DNA of 64,000 bases from Piper betle. Its lineage: Eukaryota > Streptophyta > Magnoliopsida > Piperales > Piperaceae. The translations under genes and the position numbers were made by a program. The notes under the pieces were generated by a model that saw nothing but the letters and a program-made list of their open reading frames with translations, was not told the origin of the DNA and did no database searches. The DNA lies in NCBI GenBank assembly GCA_033002965.1, contig JAURVB010013118.1, positions 1 to 64,000 on the forward strand. The letters are read 5' to 3'. Shown here in pieces: positions 1 through 10,980 of the stretch; positions within the stretch are counted from its first letter, which is position 1; every line of letters begins with the position of its first letter.

Positions 1-1338
1 AATTTTTAGCTTAGTTAAGATTAGTCACGTATTTTTTAAAATATTTTTATAATATTATTTTTTATTTTTAAAAAATAATTAAAATATAAATTTATCTTTC
101 TTTTAATATGGTGTTATCAAATATCTTTTTAAATATTTTATAATAAAATAATATATCATTGCACGATGGGTCAGCGCCTAGGTTATATTAGACATAGTCA
201 TTTTTAATGACCAAATCTCATTATTTTTTATTTAATAATAAAAATACTTAGCAAAATCTTATTTTTATTAAGAGTAAGATATATAATCGATAAAAGTTAT
301 AATCTTTACCATTTTCATATATAAAAGTAAAAAGATTTGTTACTAAGAAAAGATGAATAGGCTCTAAAATGATAATATTGATGATGAGTGGGAAAACAAA
401 AAAGTAAAATTTTCAGTTTTTATTTTATTTTATTTTTTAAACAATTAAATTCAGAAAGAAAGAAGAAAATAAATATGTAAATTTTGGGTATTTAAATTTT
501 GAATTTGAAGATGTCATATTTTTAATTTGAAGAAAAAGTTTTTAAAATGAAATATCATTCATCATAAGGAGATATGGAATGTAAGAAGAATGTGTAAACA
601 AAATGAAGTTAAATTAAGGGTATCTATGTCAATAAAATAAAAATTATGAGTCAAGCATATTTAAATATACGAATTGGATATATTTGAAATAAAAACAAGA
701 ATTTTTGGACATTTATACTAGAAAACATTCAAACATGGTTATTTATGATATTTTTTTATTTAATTGAGTAACATAATAATCCACAAGCTCGATAGTTGTG
801 GCCTCATTTTATCTTTTCTAAATCCATTTTAAATGAGACTGACCGATTACAAGGATGTCCAAGATATGGCACGGGGACTGCCAAATCCGGTCGCCTAGCT
901 AGATCTCATCGCCAATAATCAGAATGATTGCCAACGCTACAAATTGGCCACCTTTTTTTTTTAATAACCAATTTGATTTGAGCCATTCGGATTCGCCTGA
1001 TCTGATTACAAAGACAACTTAGATTAAAAATGGGTGATTTGAGCCATTCGATTCGCCTAATAAAAAGTTTTCCGGAGCCTAGGGCAAGAACATGTTCCTA
1101 CTCCAAGCTCTAATCTAGCTCATCTGATCATAAGGACGACCCAGATTTGATGACAAAATAAAAAAAAAAACCCTCCATCCCCTCCTTCACTAATGGTCAG
1201 GTTCCAGCCATTGTCGACCAACCATTTGGTCACTGTCAACCTTGGCGATAGCCAGGCGGTGACCAGAACCTGGCCGACGACCAATTTTTTTTAAGGCACG
1301 GCCAGATTTAGCAGCCGCCGGCCATGTCTAGCTACCAC
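1..1338. other. AT-rich intergenic DNA, no gene seen
   Basis: No reading frame of note. Positions 1-780 are strongly AT-rich. From about 840 the base composition becomes more GC-rich, and a short segment (tttgagccattcg followed by attcgcctgat) occurs twice, near 975 and near 1034. The stretch around 1117-1200 (a 'gatcataaggacgac' type segment, an A-run, then a CCCTCC-rich tract) resembles 28185-28265, so part of this DNA is an unclassified dispersed repeat. Confidence 0.6.
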
Positions 1339-1886
1339 TGTAAAACCCGTAAATCAAGTTGGAGTTTTACATTAGTGAACCAATCTCATGTGTCAGTTCA
1401 AGTTGAGTTAGTTTCCATGATCGCATGCTAAAACCGAGCCAATTTTCTATTATGAGCGATGAAGGTCAAGTATACACGATTATACAGATGATATTAACGT
1501 CAGAAAAACTATGATAAATGAGTTATCAGAGTGTATGATAGTATGCAATTATTTTTTTATGTAATTGATCATATAATTATTTTTAGGTTGAATTACGCAT
1601 TAGGGCTCATTGTATAGCAGTTTGGGTGAGTTATTAAGCTATAGAACATGTCATTTTGATGTTATGGAGTGTATTATATTTTATGGGATTTCTTAATATT
1701 TTTTTGGATTTTTTTTTTGGAATTTATTAGTAGCTAGATATTATTTTTAATTCAGGTCAAAGTCAAGTCAACTTTTATTCACGAGATTGCTGGATCCGCA
1801 TGAGTTAGGTTCGGTTAGCAGACCTAACCGGGGCCTGCTACATGTCGGTTCGGTTCATGAGCGTGGACCGGATTTGGGGTGTTACA
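1339..1886 (+). repeat. Internally deleted copy of the long-LTR family, plus orientation
   Basis: Begins TGTAAAACCCG and ends GGGGTGTTACA, the TG...CA ends of an LTR. Its first 230 bases match the reverse complement of the right end of the copy ending at 31823 (order: gggtcaag, atgatattaacgtca, gagttatcag). Its last 100 bases match the reverse complement of the left end of the copy starting at 28808 (ccggatttggggtgttaca). At about 548 bp it is far shorter than the 2.1-2.5 kb of other copies, so the middle is deleted. The flanking five bases (accac and cttac) do not match, so no target duplication is claimed. Confidence 0.7.
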
Positions 1887-2854
1887 CTTACGCTTCCCTT
1901 CTCTCTGCGATCGCCTCCTCGAAGCTTTCCGTTGATGCCTCCTCCTGCAGCTGCACCTCCACCAATCGACGCTGATGAAGCCACCAGAGCTCTCCAAGTC
2001 GTTCCCCACACCATTCCGGCCACCACCTGGCTTGCACGACATCCCAAAGATGCGCCCTCACACTATGATTGCCGACACCGCTCCGCTGATGCCATGCAGC
2101 CATCGCCACCCCTTCGATCCGATGAACCTTTCCTCCACATTGAGCTTTGTCATCGATGCTAGCCAAGGGCTGATTAGACAAGCCGACCCACCTTGACTGA
2201 CACTAGTTGCTACCGTTGTCACCCTCACCACCACACTAAAAATTAATAATTATTTTTACATGATTTGAATAATATAAAATAAATGCTAAGTATGAATTGG
2301 TAATTAATTGCAATGTAGTATAGAAAATCATGATGTGGATTGATGTGAGTGTTCTGATTGAGTATGCTAGTTAAGATGTGTGAATGCATCATAGCATGTG
2401 CTCATTTTTAGTTTTGATGTGTAGTTATAAAATAGGAACTCACTGCCTAAGCATGTTGGTCAAAGACTGGGTTTTAGGAACTCAAAGGTAGAGTTGTTAA
2501 GATCCCACAGGAATGGAACGACCCGCTCACAAATTCAGAACCCACTTTGACCGGCACGTACCCACTCACAGTGCACCTAAGTCAACTTTCCCTTGTCTCA
2601 CATCCACTAAAAAACATGAGAAAACTGTATTTATATAGGTTTAGATAAGGATTGTAATATAGTAGGCCCGAAAACAGCATGACCTGGATCTGAGTTTTCA
2701 GAAACAAACTTGAGGGATCACATCTTCAAAGGTTATTAATCCATAAATTTTTACAACATATGTCCTGTGTGGAGAAGGATGCGATAAATCCACCACTCGA
2801 CACATCTGTTTACCTGTTAAAACAAATCATGATAGAGTCAAACCAAAAGCGAGG
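1887..2854. repeat. GC-rich spacer, then a decayed fragment of the long-LTR family
   Basis: 1887-2240 is GC-rich with short frames that match nothing I recognise. From about 2430 to 2854 the order of motifs (ggaactcaaaggtagagttgtt, a 'gatcccacaggaatgga' segment, 'tatataggtttagataagg', 'agtaggcccgaa', 'gagggatcaca') matches the middle of the copies near 27350, 30050 and 32350. This is a truncated copy in the same orientation as those. It was later the landing site of the element at 2860-5261. Confidence 0.6.
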
Positions 2855-2859
2855 ATTAC

Positions 2860-4024
2860 TGTAACATCCAATTTTTTTGGTCTAATGGCAGATTGAAGTG
2901 TAATATTAAAAATTCATAAAGTTAATAATTTAACTGCTATCATAAAAATTTCAGTGAAGTGGATTTCAAAAGCATAGGCTTGAAGCACTCAACGGCCAAC
3001 TTAAATCATACATACATACATACATAATCATATATACTGTGCCAAAACACAAAATAGCACCACGTGTAGTCCGGACAATACAACAGAGCATACAATGTGT
3101 CATAAACATATATATGTATTAGAATCTAGTTGATGGTAACATGCCCGCATCATACATAACCATATACATGTACCAAAATCTAGTCAACGGTAACATGCCC
3201 GTAACACACATAACCATATACATGTATTAGAATCTAGTCGACAGTAACATGCCCGTAACATACATAACCATATACATGTACCGTAATTTAATCGACGGTA
3301 ACATGCTCGCATCATAACTTACTGCAAATAGGTTCATACAAAATATTCACAGGATGCATACATATAAGTGTTGGTGTATAGGCCAATATGGTAACCTATG
3401 ACCTCTAAATCAAACTAGAAATTTAGTAATACAAAGAAACACACATACCATAGATATAAGTGTTAGTGCATGGACCAACATAGTAACCCATGACCACTCA
3501 ATCAAATTAGAAATATAGTAACAACTTAACATAAGAAAATATGCTCTTCAAAGTATGGCTGATGTATGGGTATGTCGACGTGCAACTAACTTCAATGGCA
3601 ATTTTTACAAAATTCAAAACCAACGACCATGTTTAAAAACTCAACAAAGGTGGTTGTGTCACCCCTAGTTCCCCTCCTTTTAGGTTGAGAAGGATATGCT
3701 TATATAGTTTCACCCCCAATACACCCCCCCCCCTTCTGGGTTAAGAAGGATCAGCTTATATAAACATAGTTTAATGCATAAAAATAAAAAAGTAAGTAAT
3801 GAAAGGTCATAATAAATAAGTTATAAATACATACATACTTTATAATAATGAGAAACGAAGACACAATAAATAAAGCGTACACACTTCATAATTACGAAAT
3901 ATAAAAAAGACAATAAATAAAGTTTATTGAAAAGAATCCACAAATATTATTAAATTACATTAATTTAATAATATTTAAGATTCGTTTCAAGATAAAATAA
4001 TCGAGTTATTTTTGAAATTTTACA
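2860..4024 (-). repeat. 3' LTR (element orientation) of the small LTR element
   Basis: About 1165 bp. It shares start, end and internal order with 4248-5261: the 'aaaattcataaagttaataa' segment near 2912 recurs near 4297, the 'gtaacctatgacc' segment near 3390 recurs near 4938, and the poly-C '...ccccttct...gttgagaagga' segments near 3680-3750 recur near 5020-5160. It contains the first 54-bp repeat array. Confidence 0.75.
3118..3330. repeat. 54-bp minisatellite, about four units, inside an LTR
   Basis: The unit carries aatctagt, then a gac/gatggtaacatgcccg core, then cataaccatatacatgta, and repeats every 54 bases. Units differ by a few substitutions. The same repeat is present in the partner LTR at 4556-4860. 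Confidence 0.85.
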
Positions 4025-4415
4025 ATCTCCCATGGGAATTTTCGTCTTCAAAAATATATTAAAGTTATATTGAGAAATATCGCTTAATTGTCGAATATAT
4101 TAGATCGTACCCTGTAGGTATGGATGTAAGACTAACATTACTTTCAGGAGGAATATTACATTCCACCCATCTTAAGAAAATTTCATCCTTGAAATTCATT
4201 TTTATAACTCATAACATACCACTATCAATCTAATAAGGAATTGGGCCTGCAACATCCAATTTTTGTTTGGGTCTAGTGGTAGACTGAAGTGTGATATTAA
4301 AAATTCATAAAGTTAATAATTTAACTACTATTGTACAAATTTTAAGGAAGTAGATTTCAAAAGCATAGACCGGAACCACTCAATGACCAACTAAAATATA
4401 CATACATACATAATC

Positions 4416-4416
<1 letters not shown>

Positions 4417-4455
<39 letters not shown>
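4417..4455. repeat. (TA)n microsatellite
   Basis: A nearly uninterrupted TA dinucleotide run inside the right LTR of the small element. The corresponding part of the left LTR (near 3020-3045) has only a short tract, so it expanded after insertion. Confidence 0.9.
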
Positions 4456-4457
<2 letters not shown>

Positions 4458-4555
4458 ATCATATATACTATGCCAGAGCACACAATGGAACCACATGGCA
4501 CCACGTGCAGCTCAGACAACTCAACGGAGCATACAACGTGTCACAAACTTATATA

Positions 4556-4862
4556 TGTACCAGAATCTAGCCGATGGTAACATGCCCATATCATACATAA
4601 TCATATACAAGTACCAAAATCCAATCGACGGTAACATGCCCGCATCATACATAACTATAAACATGTACGATAATCTAGCCGACAGTAACATTCCCGTAAC
4701 ATACATAACCATATATATGTACCGGAATCTAGTCGACGGTAATATACCCCTATCATACATAACATACACATGTACCATAATATAATCGAAGTAACATGCC
4801 CATATCATACATAACTATAAACATGTACTAGAATCTAGTTGACGGTAACATGTTTACATCAT
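4556..4862. repeat. 54-bp minisatellite, about five to six units, inside the second LTR
   Basis: Same unit as 3118-3330 but with more copies and one shortened unit near 4770-4800. Because 54 is divisible by three, most of the array stays open on both strands and gives 95-96 residue frames (4495-4785 plus, 4521-4808 minus) of repeated 18-residue units. I treat these as by-products of the repeat, not genes. Confidence 0.85.
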
Positions 4863-5261
4863 AACATACTACTAGTAGGATCATACAAAAAATCACACAT
4901 ATGCATAAATATAAATATTGGTGTATGAGCCAATATGGTAACCTATGACCGCTAAATCAAACTAGAAATTTAGTAATTCAGAGAAGCACACATATGCTTA
5001 TATAGTTTCACCCTCCAGTTCCCCCTTCTCGGTTGAGAAGGATGTGCTCATATAGTTTCATCCCCCAATTCCTCCCCTTCTAGGTTGAGAAGGATATTCT
5101 TATATAGTTTCACACCTACTTCACCTCCCCTCCCCTCTCCTCCCCTTTCTTGGTTGAGAAAGATATGCAGTAATCCATAAATATTATTAAATTACATTAA
5201 TTTAATAATATTTAAGATTCGTTTCAAGATTAAATAACTGAGTTATTTTCAGAGTTTTACA

Positions 5262-5555
5262 ATTACGATTACTGCAATATAGCACATGTCTAGACTTATG
5301 GATTCAAAAGGTATTAAAGGTGTTTGCCAGAGAGTACTTGACCTTTGTGCTCAGGGTCAAGAGTGATACGGAAGATGTAGAGGACTTTAGAATAATTAAT
5401 TTTCTCGCATAAGGGATAGTTTGAAAATTTGCCGAGGCATTTGACTAGTTAGAATGGGGCACTTTCGAGCCGAGTTTGACGGCTCTTGATTAGTGCCATT
5501 ATGAGAGTTCCTAATGCAGCATAATATTAATGATTTCATTTAACAAAAGAGTTAG
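5262..5555. repeat. Scrambled fragment of the long-LTR family
   Basis: Around 5283-5350 the sequence is an inverted match to the segment 'cttgagcac...agtactctcagg...cctttagtaccctttgaa...ctagacatg' seen at about 6510-6590. The rest, to 5555, has no clear counterpart. No gene is seen. Confidence 0.5.
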
Positions 5556-8500
5556 TGTAACACCTCAAATCCGGTTCATGCTTGGGAACTAAACCAGAAT
5601 GCCACTAGTCCCGGTTGTGTCGGCTAACCCAAACTCAATTCGTGTGGATCTACTCTCGGCATCTTAAGATGGAAGATGTCAATCGCTTTGCATGAATGAA
5701 TGTACAAAAACCCTAACATGTTACTATATAGATGATATATGACAAGTGGTTTACATACCAAAATAATTACGATAAAATTTGTAAAATAAAACGGACAGAG
5801 TCTTCCCTAAAAGTGCAATTAAAGGCCACCATGTCAAATCAACATATATAAATGTATCACACATAAACATTCACAAAAATTCTAATTTGCTGCATAAGTT
5901 ATTTTGAATCTTGGATCTCGACCCATCAGTGCATTCTATTCATTTTTCACATCAAATTTTAGGCCTTACTTGTTGTACATATTCAATATCTACACAAATT
6001 TACTAAAACATATGTATTCAAATGTCACAATGAGAAATTCTGCTACTGAAGCAAATAGTGTATTATATCATATTATCTTACCTTGCATTACATCACATCA
6101 TTCTCAATATAATGACAATATAAATAAAATATTAACATTCTATCGTCTGACATATGTGTGTGCAAGACACATCATTACTCTTCCATCCAAGTTGGCACAT
6201 CCAACTCATGCCCATCACCTCCATATTTATAAAAACACGTCAGTAACGAGTGTCACTGGTTCAAAATATAACGAATATCAAACTGGCTATGAGAGTTAAC
6301 TCTCATATGAAGGAAAACATTCATATAGTTCTCGTGAACTCTCTAAAGGGCACCTACTGAAGAGCCACTGCGCTGCAGACCCGGTAGCATCCTGAACTGA
6401 CTACTCTATTGCTGCTGATGCCTCTCTCGATATTTTCTCATTTTATTTTCTGGTCCCTTAGGACTACAAGTATATCTTAAGCCCTCTCATTTCCTCCATA
6501 ATTCTCCTGGCCTTGAGCACAAAGACTAAGTACTCTCAGGTAGTCGCCTTTAGTACCCTTTGAACCACAAGTCTAGACATGTGCTGTACTAAACAAGTAC
6601 CCATAAACCTCCACGTTTCTCCGGGTGTGAGGAACTCAAAACATGATTTGTCAGGATCCTTCGAGATTGCTCACTAATCCAGAGCTTGCTTTGACTGACA
6701 CATGCACCCATTCATGGTATGTGCAAGTCGGTTTTCTCATCTCTCGTCTCACTGAAAACTTGATAAAACTATATAGATAGGCTTGGGAAGGGATTTATAT
6801 AGTAGGCCCAAAGGTAACTTGTTGTGGATCTTGTTTTCGCAAACATTCTCAAGGGATTTCTTCCTTGAGGTTATTAACTTGGAAGATTGATCGATTAAAT
6901 GACCCGGGTTAAGTAGGATTCGATAAAACGCCACTTAACTTATCCTGCAATTTTTAACACAATATACAATAAAATAGAGCATAAAATAGGAAACGAGTCA
7001 TAACGGACCTGGTAGAAGCTCTGAGTGTGTCTTCACGCCTAGGCGGTGAACTCCTACTTCGTACCTACACAACAAGACTAAATACTAACGCTCAATATAA
7101 TGCATAAATGCTAAACTCCTCATCAATCAATATAAGACAACATATATTTACATGCATTTAAATTCAAACTTGATTTAGTATTATCATGTGTTATTATGCA
7201 TTTAAATTTAAACCAACACCTATTTACAATGATATTATTTGCATCACAATAAAATCATAAAACAATTCAATCTCAAATTATAAAACTCGAAAAAATAATA
7301 ATTAGGCTATATTATTTAGGGTTTTGTAAATCTTAAGAATGAACCATAACTAATATTTAGCTAAATATTATTCTTAAGAATCAATATTGACTTTTATTAT
7401 ATTGGTACAATGATATTTGTGAATGGTTTTAAATAAATTTTGATTATTGAATTTTTAGGATTGGGAGTTGTGAGTGCGATTTAACATTCATTCACATTAA
7501 GTAAATAATAAATTTTTGACTTTTCATTATCAAACTAATTATTGGTATTTGATATAATTATTTGTTATTACTGTTCTTTTCTATAAAATTTAATGTTGTA
7601 CCTTCTTGAATTTCACACATATTAATAAAATTTAATATAGTGACTTTTTGAATTCTACATATATTCTTCTATATAATGGAGAGTTCTGTTGATGTTAAAT
7701 GAAACATCCTCTGGATAGTTTGTGAGCACATTTGACTCACAATGGGAAAGCTTTATTCTCGTGTGTCATAGTTGTGGGTTCCTCATCACAATACCATGTC
7801 TGTATAATTACTTGAAATATTATATATTTCGATTTGGAAATTGGCTTAGTCTGACACAAGGCAGCACCCTTAAAATTTTTGAAATATTAAATACCTGCCC
7901 CCATGCCGAAAGGGGTGAGAGAGCCCAGTGGCGCAAAATGGCTCATTATGCACTTATGATACTAAGGGTGAGTCAATGACAAATAATGGTAACTACAAGC
8001 TGAGGGCCACATAGCGTGTGTGCGCATACATGGGACTGTAGCTAGATGGGAAGCCACCCTCCCAATATATTAAGAGCTCAGCATAGGCTCATAATCACTA
8101 AAAGACGTAATTCATATGTTGTGGAATATATTAATTGTTTCTTGTAATTATACGACTTAGTGTTTTTATCATTAATGCAGAATTGCTTCCGCAGGTATGA
8201 GCATGGAAGGATAGGTAGAGTCGGGACAGCAGGAAGACTCTCTACTATTGGACTATTCTTTCCTCAAGATTGTTTGCATGGCAGTGGGATTTTTGTTTGG
8301 TTTATGGAGTTTAGATTATTCCGAGCATTTGTATATTAAATTTATTGTTATGAATTTACTTAAAAATTTGAAAATTAATAGAAAATTAATTTATGAGACA
8401 CTTAGTTTCATATAGTAACACTTAGCTCGTGGCTCGGAACGGGCGGGTTGTTACACAAATAAAATCGGATAAAATTTTATACCTAATCGTCAGTCACGTG

Positions 8501-9103
8501 GCGATGGCAACAAGGTTGTGGCCAGCTCGAGTGAGGATCATGAGGGAGAGGGAATGGTGAAAAAGGAGAAGGGAGTTGGGTGAGGAGGATGGTGATGGTG
8601 TCAGAGGTTTGGAATAAATAGGTGTCGGGGGGGGGGAGGGAGTGGTCGGGAAGAATGTCAAAAGTCATCTCGTAAGGTGTTGGGGGAAGAAAACGAGTGG
8701 TTGGGGAGAAAAATGAGTGGTCGTCTCGTAATTAAAACTTAACTCGACTCTAACTTGAGAAAAATAATACTAACTTGTATTAATTCTTAAAAAATCAAGA
8801 AAAACAAGGAAAGATCTCATAAAATATAATACACATCACAACATTACAATGACATGCTTTATAACTAATAACCCACCTAAACTACCCATAACGTATCCTA
8901 ATGTGTTATTCGGCCAAAAAATAATTTTGTTACTGTCTTACTGACATTATCATTATATACTTGGGTACACATGACTCTCATGGTTCATAACACAAGACCG
9001 GCCTCGGCTTGATATGCGTGTTCTAAAATTGACCCTACTGAAAATAACAGTCGAATCGACCAGTTCAGACTATAAAACTTTGACTCGAGTCACAGGTTTT
9101 ACA
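5556..9103 (-). repeat. Long-LTR family copy A, interrupted by a nested insertion
   Basis: Starts TGTAACACCTCAAATCCGG and ends CAGGTTTTACA. On the minus strand this is TGTAAAACC...GGTGTTACA, an LTR-like layout. Flanks gttag (5551-5555) and cttag (9104-9108) agree at four of five bases, a weak target duplication. Without the nested insertion it is about 2.37 kb. Landmarks shared with the copies near 21.4, 28.8 and 31.9 kb are 'gggcacctactgaagagccactg' pieces (6347), the 'agtactctcaggtagtcgcc' segment (6530), 'gtgaggaactcaaa' (6628), and 'acctggtagaagctc' (7008). No coding domain is seen, and the small frames at 5904-6299 and 6749-6934 fall inside it. Confidence 0.7.
7279..8455 (+). mobile_element. 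Nested 1.18-kb solo-LTR-like insertion with 5-bp target duplication CAAAT
   Basis: CAAAT occurs directly before (7274-7278) and directly after (8456-8460). The related copy at 21.4-23.5 kb has an uninterrupted sequence at the same place (near 22832), where one CAAAT is followed directly by aaaatcggataaaat. The insert ends GGGCGGGTTGTTACA, a common plant LTR end. It begins TATAAAACTCG where TGTAAAACTCG would be expected, so the terminal TG may have mutated to TA. It holds only one unremarkable frame (7722-7979). It is best read as a solo LTR of a second family. Confidence 0.7.
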
Positions 9104-10980
9104 CTTAGCTCTTTTATGCCAATTTAATTATTAGTTATTTCTACACCAATAACACTCGTTACTGATATTTTTGTCTTATATATGTAAGTGAGAACGAGAA
9201 TGATTGAGCGCTATCTGGGCTGTAGACGAGGAGGGATGCACCATGTATACATATACCTACCGTATGGAATGAATGACAATATGGTGTGATTATGGATATA
9301 TATACTGGAATGTTTTATTACAGAAATGTTGTGAGAAAACTATGAAATGTTTTGTATGTGATTATAAATGTGAATAAAACTTAACATAGCAATGAAGTCC
9401 AAACTTGGCTACAGAAGAATAAAAGTGATTTTAATGTGAATGTTGTGAGAAGAATAACATATTTTGGAAATGTTCTATATTTTATTGCTACGTGCATATA
9501 TTATTTGTTGCATCATGGTTGATTCTTACATCACAATAATTTTATGGAGCTTAATATTTATTTAATTTGAAATTATTATTAGTATTATTATTATTTATTA
9601 TTAGGAAAGTGTTGAACTATAATTTTACCTAAATTAGGAACTTTAAAATATTAATAAATTTTAATATAGTTATAATTATACTATCAAATTAAAATTTGTT
9701 ACTTAGTAATATATATTTACGTTACATTTGTTATATATTTATTTATTTGCATATTATTATTTATTATTAAGAAAATTTTGAATTATAATATTACCTAAAT
9801 TAAGAACTTTAAAATATTAATAAATTTTAATATAGTTAAAATTATACAATCAAATCAAAGTTTGTTACTTTATAATATATATTTAATATTTTTTATGTTT
9901 ATTTATTTACATATTATTATATATTGTTAAAAAACTTAGACTATAATTCTATTTGAATTAAAAATATTTTAAATAAATAAATTCTATTTAGTTATTAAAA
10001 CTTTTTACTTGCAAAAATTAAATTAAATTTTAATATTTGTATACAACAATATTTTTTGTTAAAATTAAATAATATTTATTTTTTATATAAATATATATTA
10101 ATAATTTTGAAATATATTTTATATATGTTTAATATATATTATTAATATATTTCAAATATATTGTGCACATCGTGTGGGTGAGAGGCTAATTATGATTAAA
10201 TTTCCCACCATTTGATTTTTATTTTTGGTTAAAAACTTTAAATAAATTTATTTATTTTGTTTTTCTTTGGACCCAACCCAATTTAGTCGGGGGATTTTCC
10301 CTTTCACGTATCTTAATTTAGTCGGCTTTTCCCTTTTACGTATCTCAATAATTTACTGTTGAGAAAAATCCCCAAAGTTGGAGATCCACAACAGTAAAAA
10401 AATAATGCCTATTAAAAAAATAAAACAAAATAAATAAAACAGAAATCTGAAAACCCTCTTTTTCTGAAAAGTCAAAAACTACGGGACAATAACGAATAAT
10501 TCACTATTTCAATTAACGATACAGCCATCAAATATATAGAGATATACAAAAAGATTACTTATCATATTTATATTATTGAAATTATAAGATTTCTCTCTCC
10601 CAATACTCTATGTTAGATTAAAATCGTGAATAATATATTTCCCTTTTTTATCTATATATCTCTTTTATTTTATCTTTCGCATCTTTATCTTTTCTTTATT
10701 TATAAAGATAGTTTGATGACTTCCGTTTGATATTCAAATATTCTAAGATTTCTTTAATATTTCAAGAGTGATAATAAACTATATTTAAATATTTTTAAAT
10801 TCTTTAATATTTTAAATATAATAATAAAATACATATCATTAATATTCATAATAATAAATATTAACATTTATTTCGTTCCCCTCGGCCCGTCTCCCCGTTG
10901 CCATCTCGGCTTCCCATCTTCTCCATTCTTCTACGTCGACGATTAAGATAATTAAATTTATACAGTGCCAACAACTTGTA
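9104..10980. other. AT-rich spacer upstream of the HERP-like gene
   Basis: No gene is seen. 9575-10060 is a tandem repeat, listed separately. 10250-10700 has short T-rich and A-rich tracts and several cttttacgtatct segments. The region just upstream of 10981 probably holds the promoter, but no single motif decides where transcription starts. Confidence 0.6.
9575..10060. repeat. About 166-bp tandem repeat, two to three diverged units
   Basis: The segment 'gaactttaaaatattaataa' occurs at about 9638 and again at about 9804, 166 bases later, with the surrounding text (acctaaattaagaac, attttaatatagtt, tatatttatttatttgcatattatt) repeated in the same order. A third, more diverged unit follows from about 9903. 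No coding potential. Confidence 0.75.

Larger units (their letters stand above)
2860..5261 (-). mobile_element. Small non-autonomous LTR retrotransposon with a perfect 5-bp target duplication
   Basis: Two related long terminal repeats, 2860-4024 and 4248-5261, flank only about 223 bp of internal DNA. On the minus strand both begin TGTAAAA and end in TTACA or TTGCA. The outer flanks are the same five bases, ATTAC, at 2855-2859 and 5262-5266, as expected of a single insertion. A short purine-rich tract (gggagat on the minus strand) abuts the LTR at 4024, which fits a polypurine tract and sets the minus orientation. There is no gag or pol frame, so it would depend on a partner element, as TRIM-like elements do. 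No convincing primer binding site was found. Substitutions and indels between the LTRs show that the insertion is not recent. Confidence 0.75.
4248..5261 (-). repeat. 5' LTR (element orientation) of the small LTR element
   Basis: About 1014 bp and related to 2860-4024. It differs by a longer (TA)n tract at about 4420-4453, by more 54-bp units, and by loss of the segment equivalent to 3440-3660. Its outer edge is followed by the target duplication ATTAC. Confidence 0.75.

Noticed and set aside
1787..2196. Overlapping frames of 60-106 codons on both strands in a GC-rich patch
   Set aside because: Open in many phases at once because of base composition; no family motif; next to a repeat end.
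3000..5000. CRISPR-like array suggested by regular repeats
   Set aside because: Units are contiguous 54-bp tandem repeats without unique spacers, in a plant LTR; not CRISPR.
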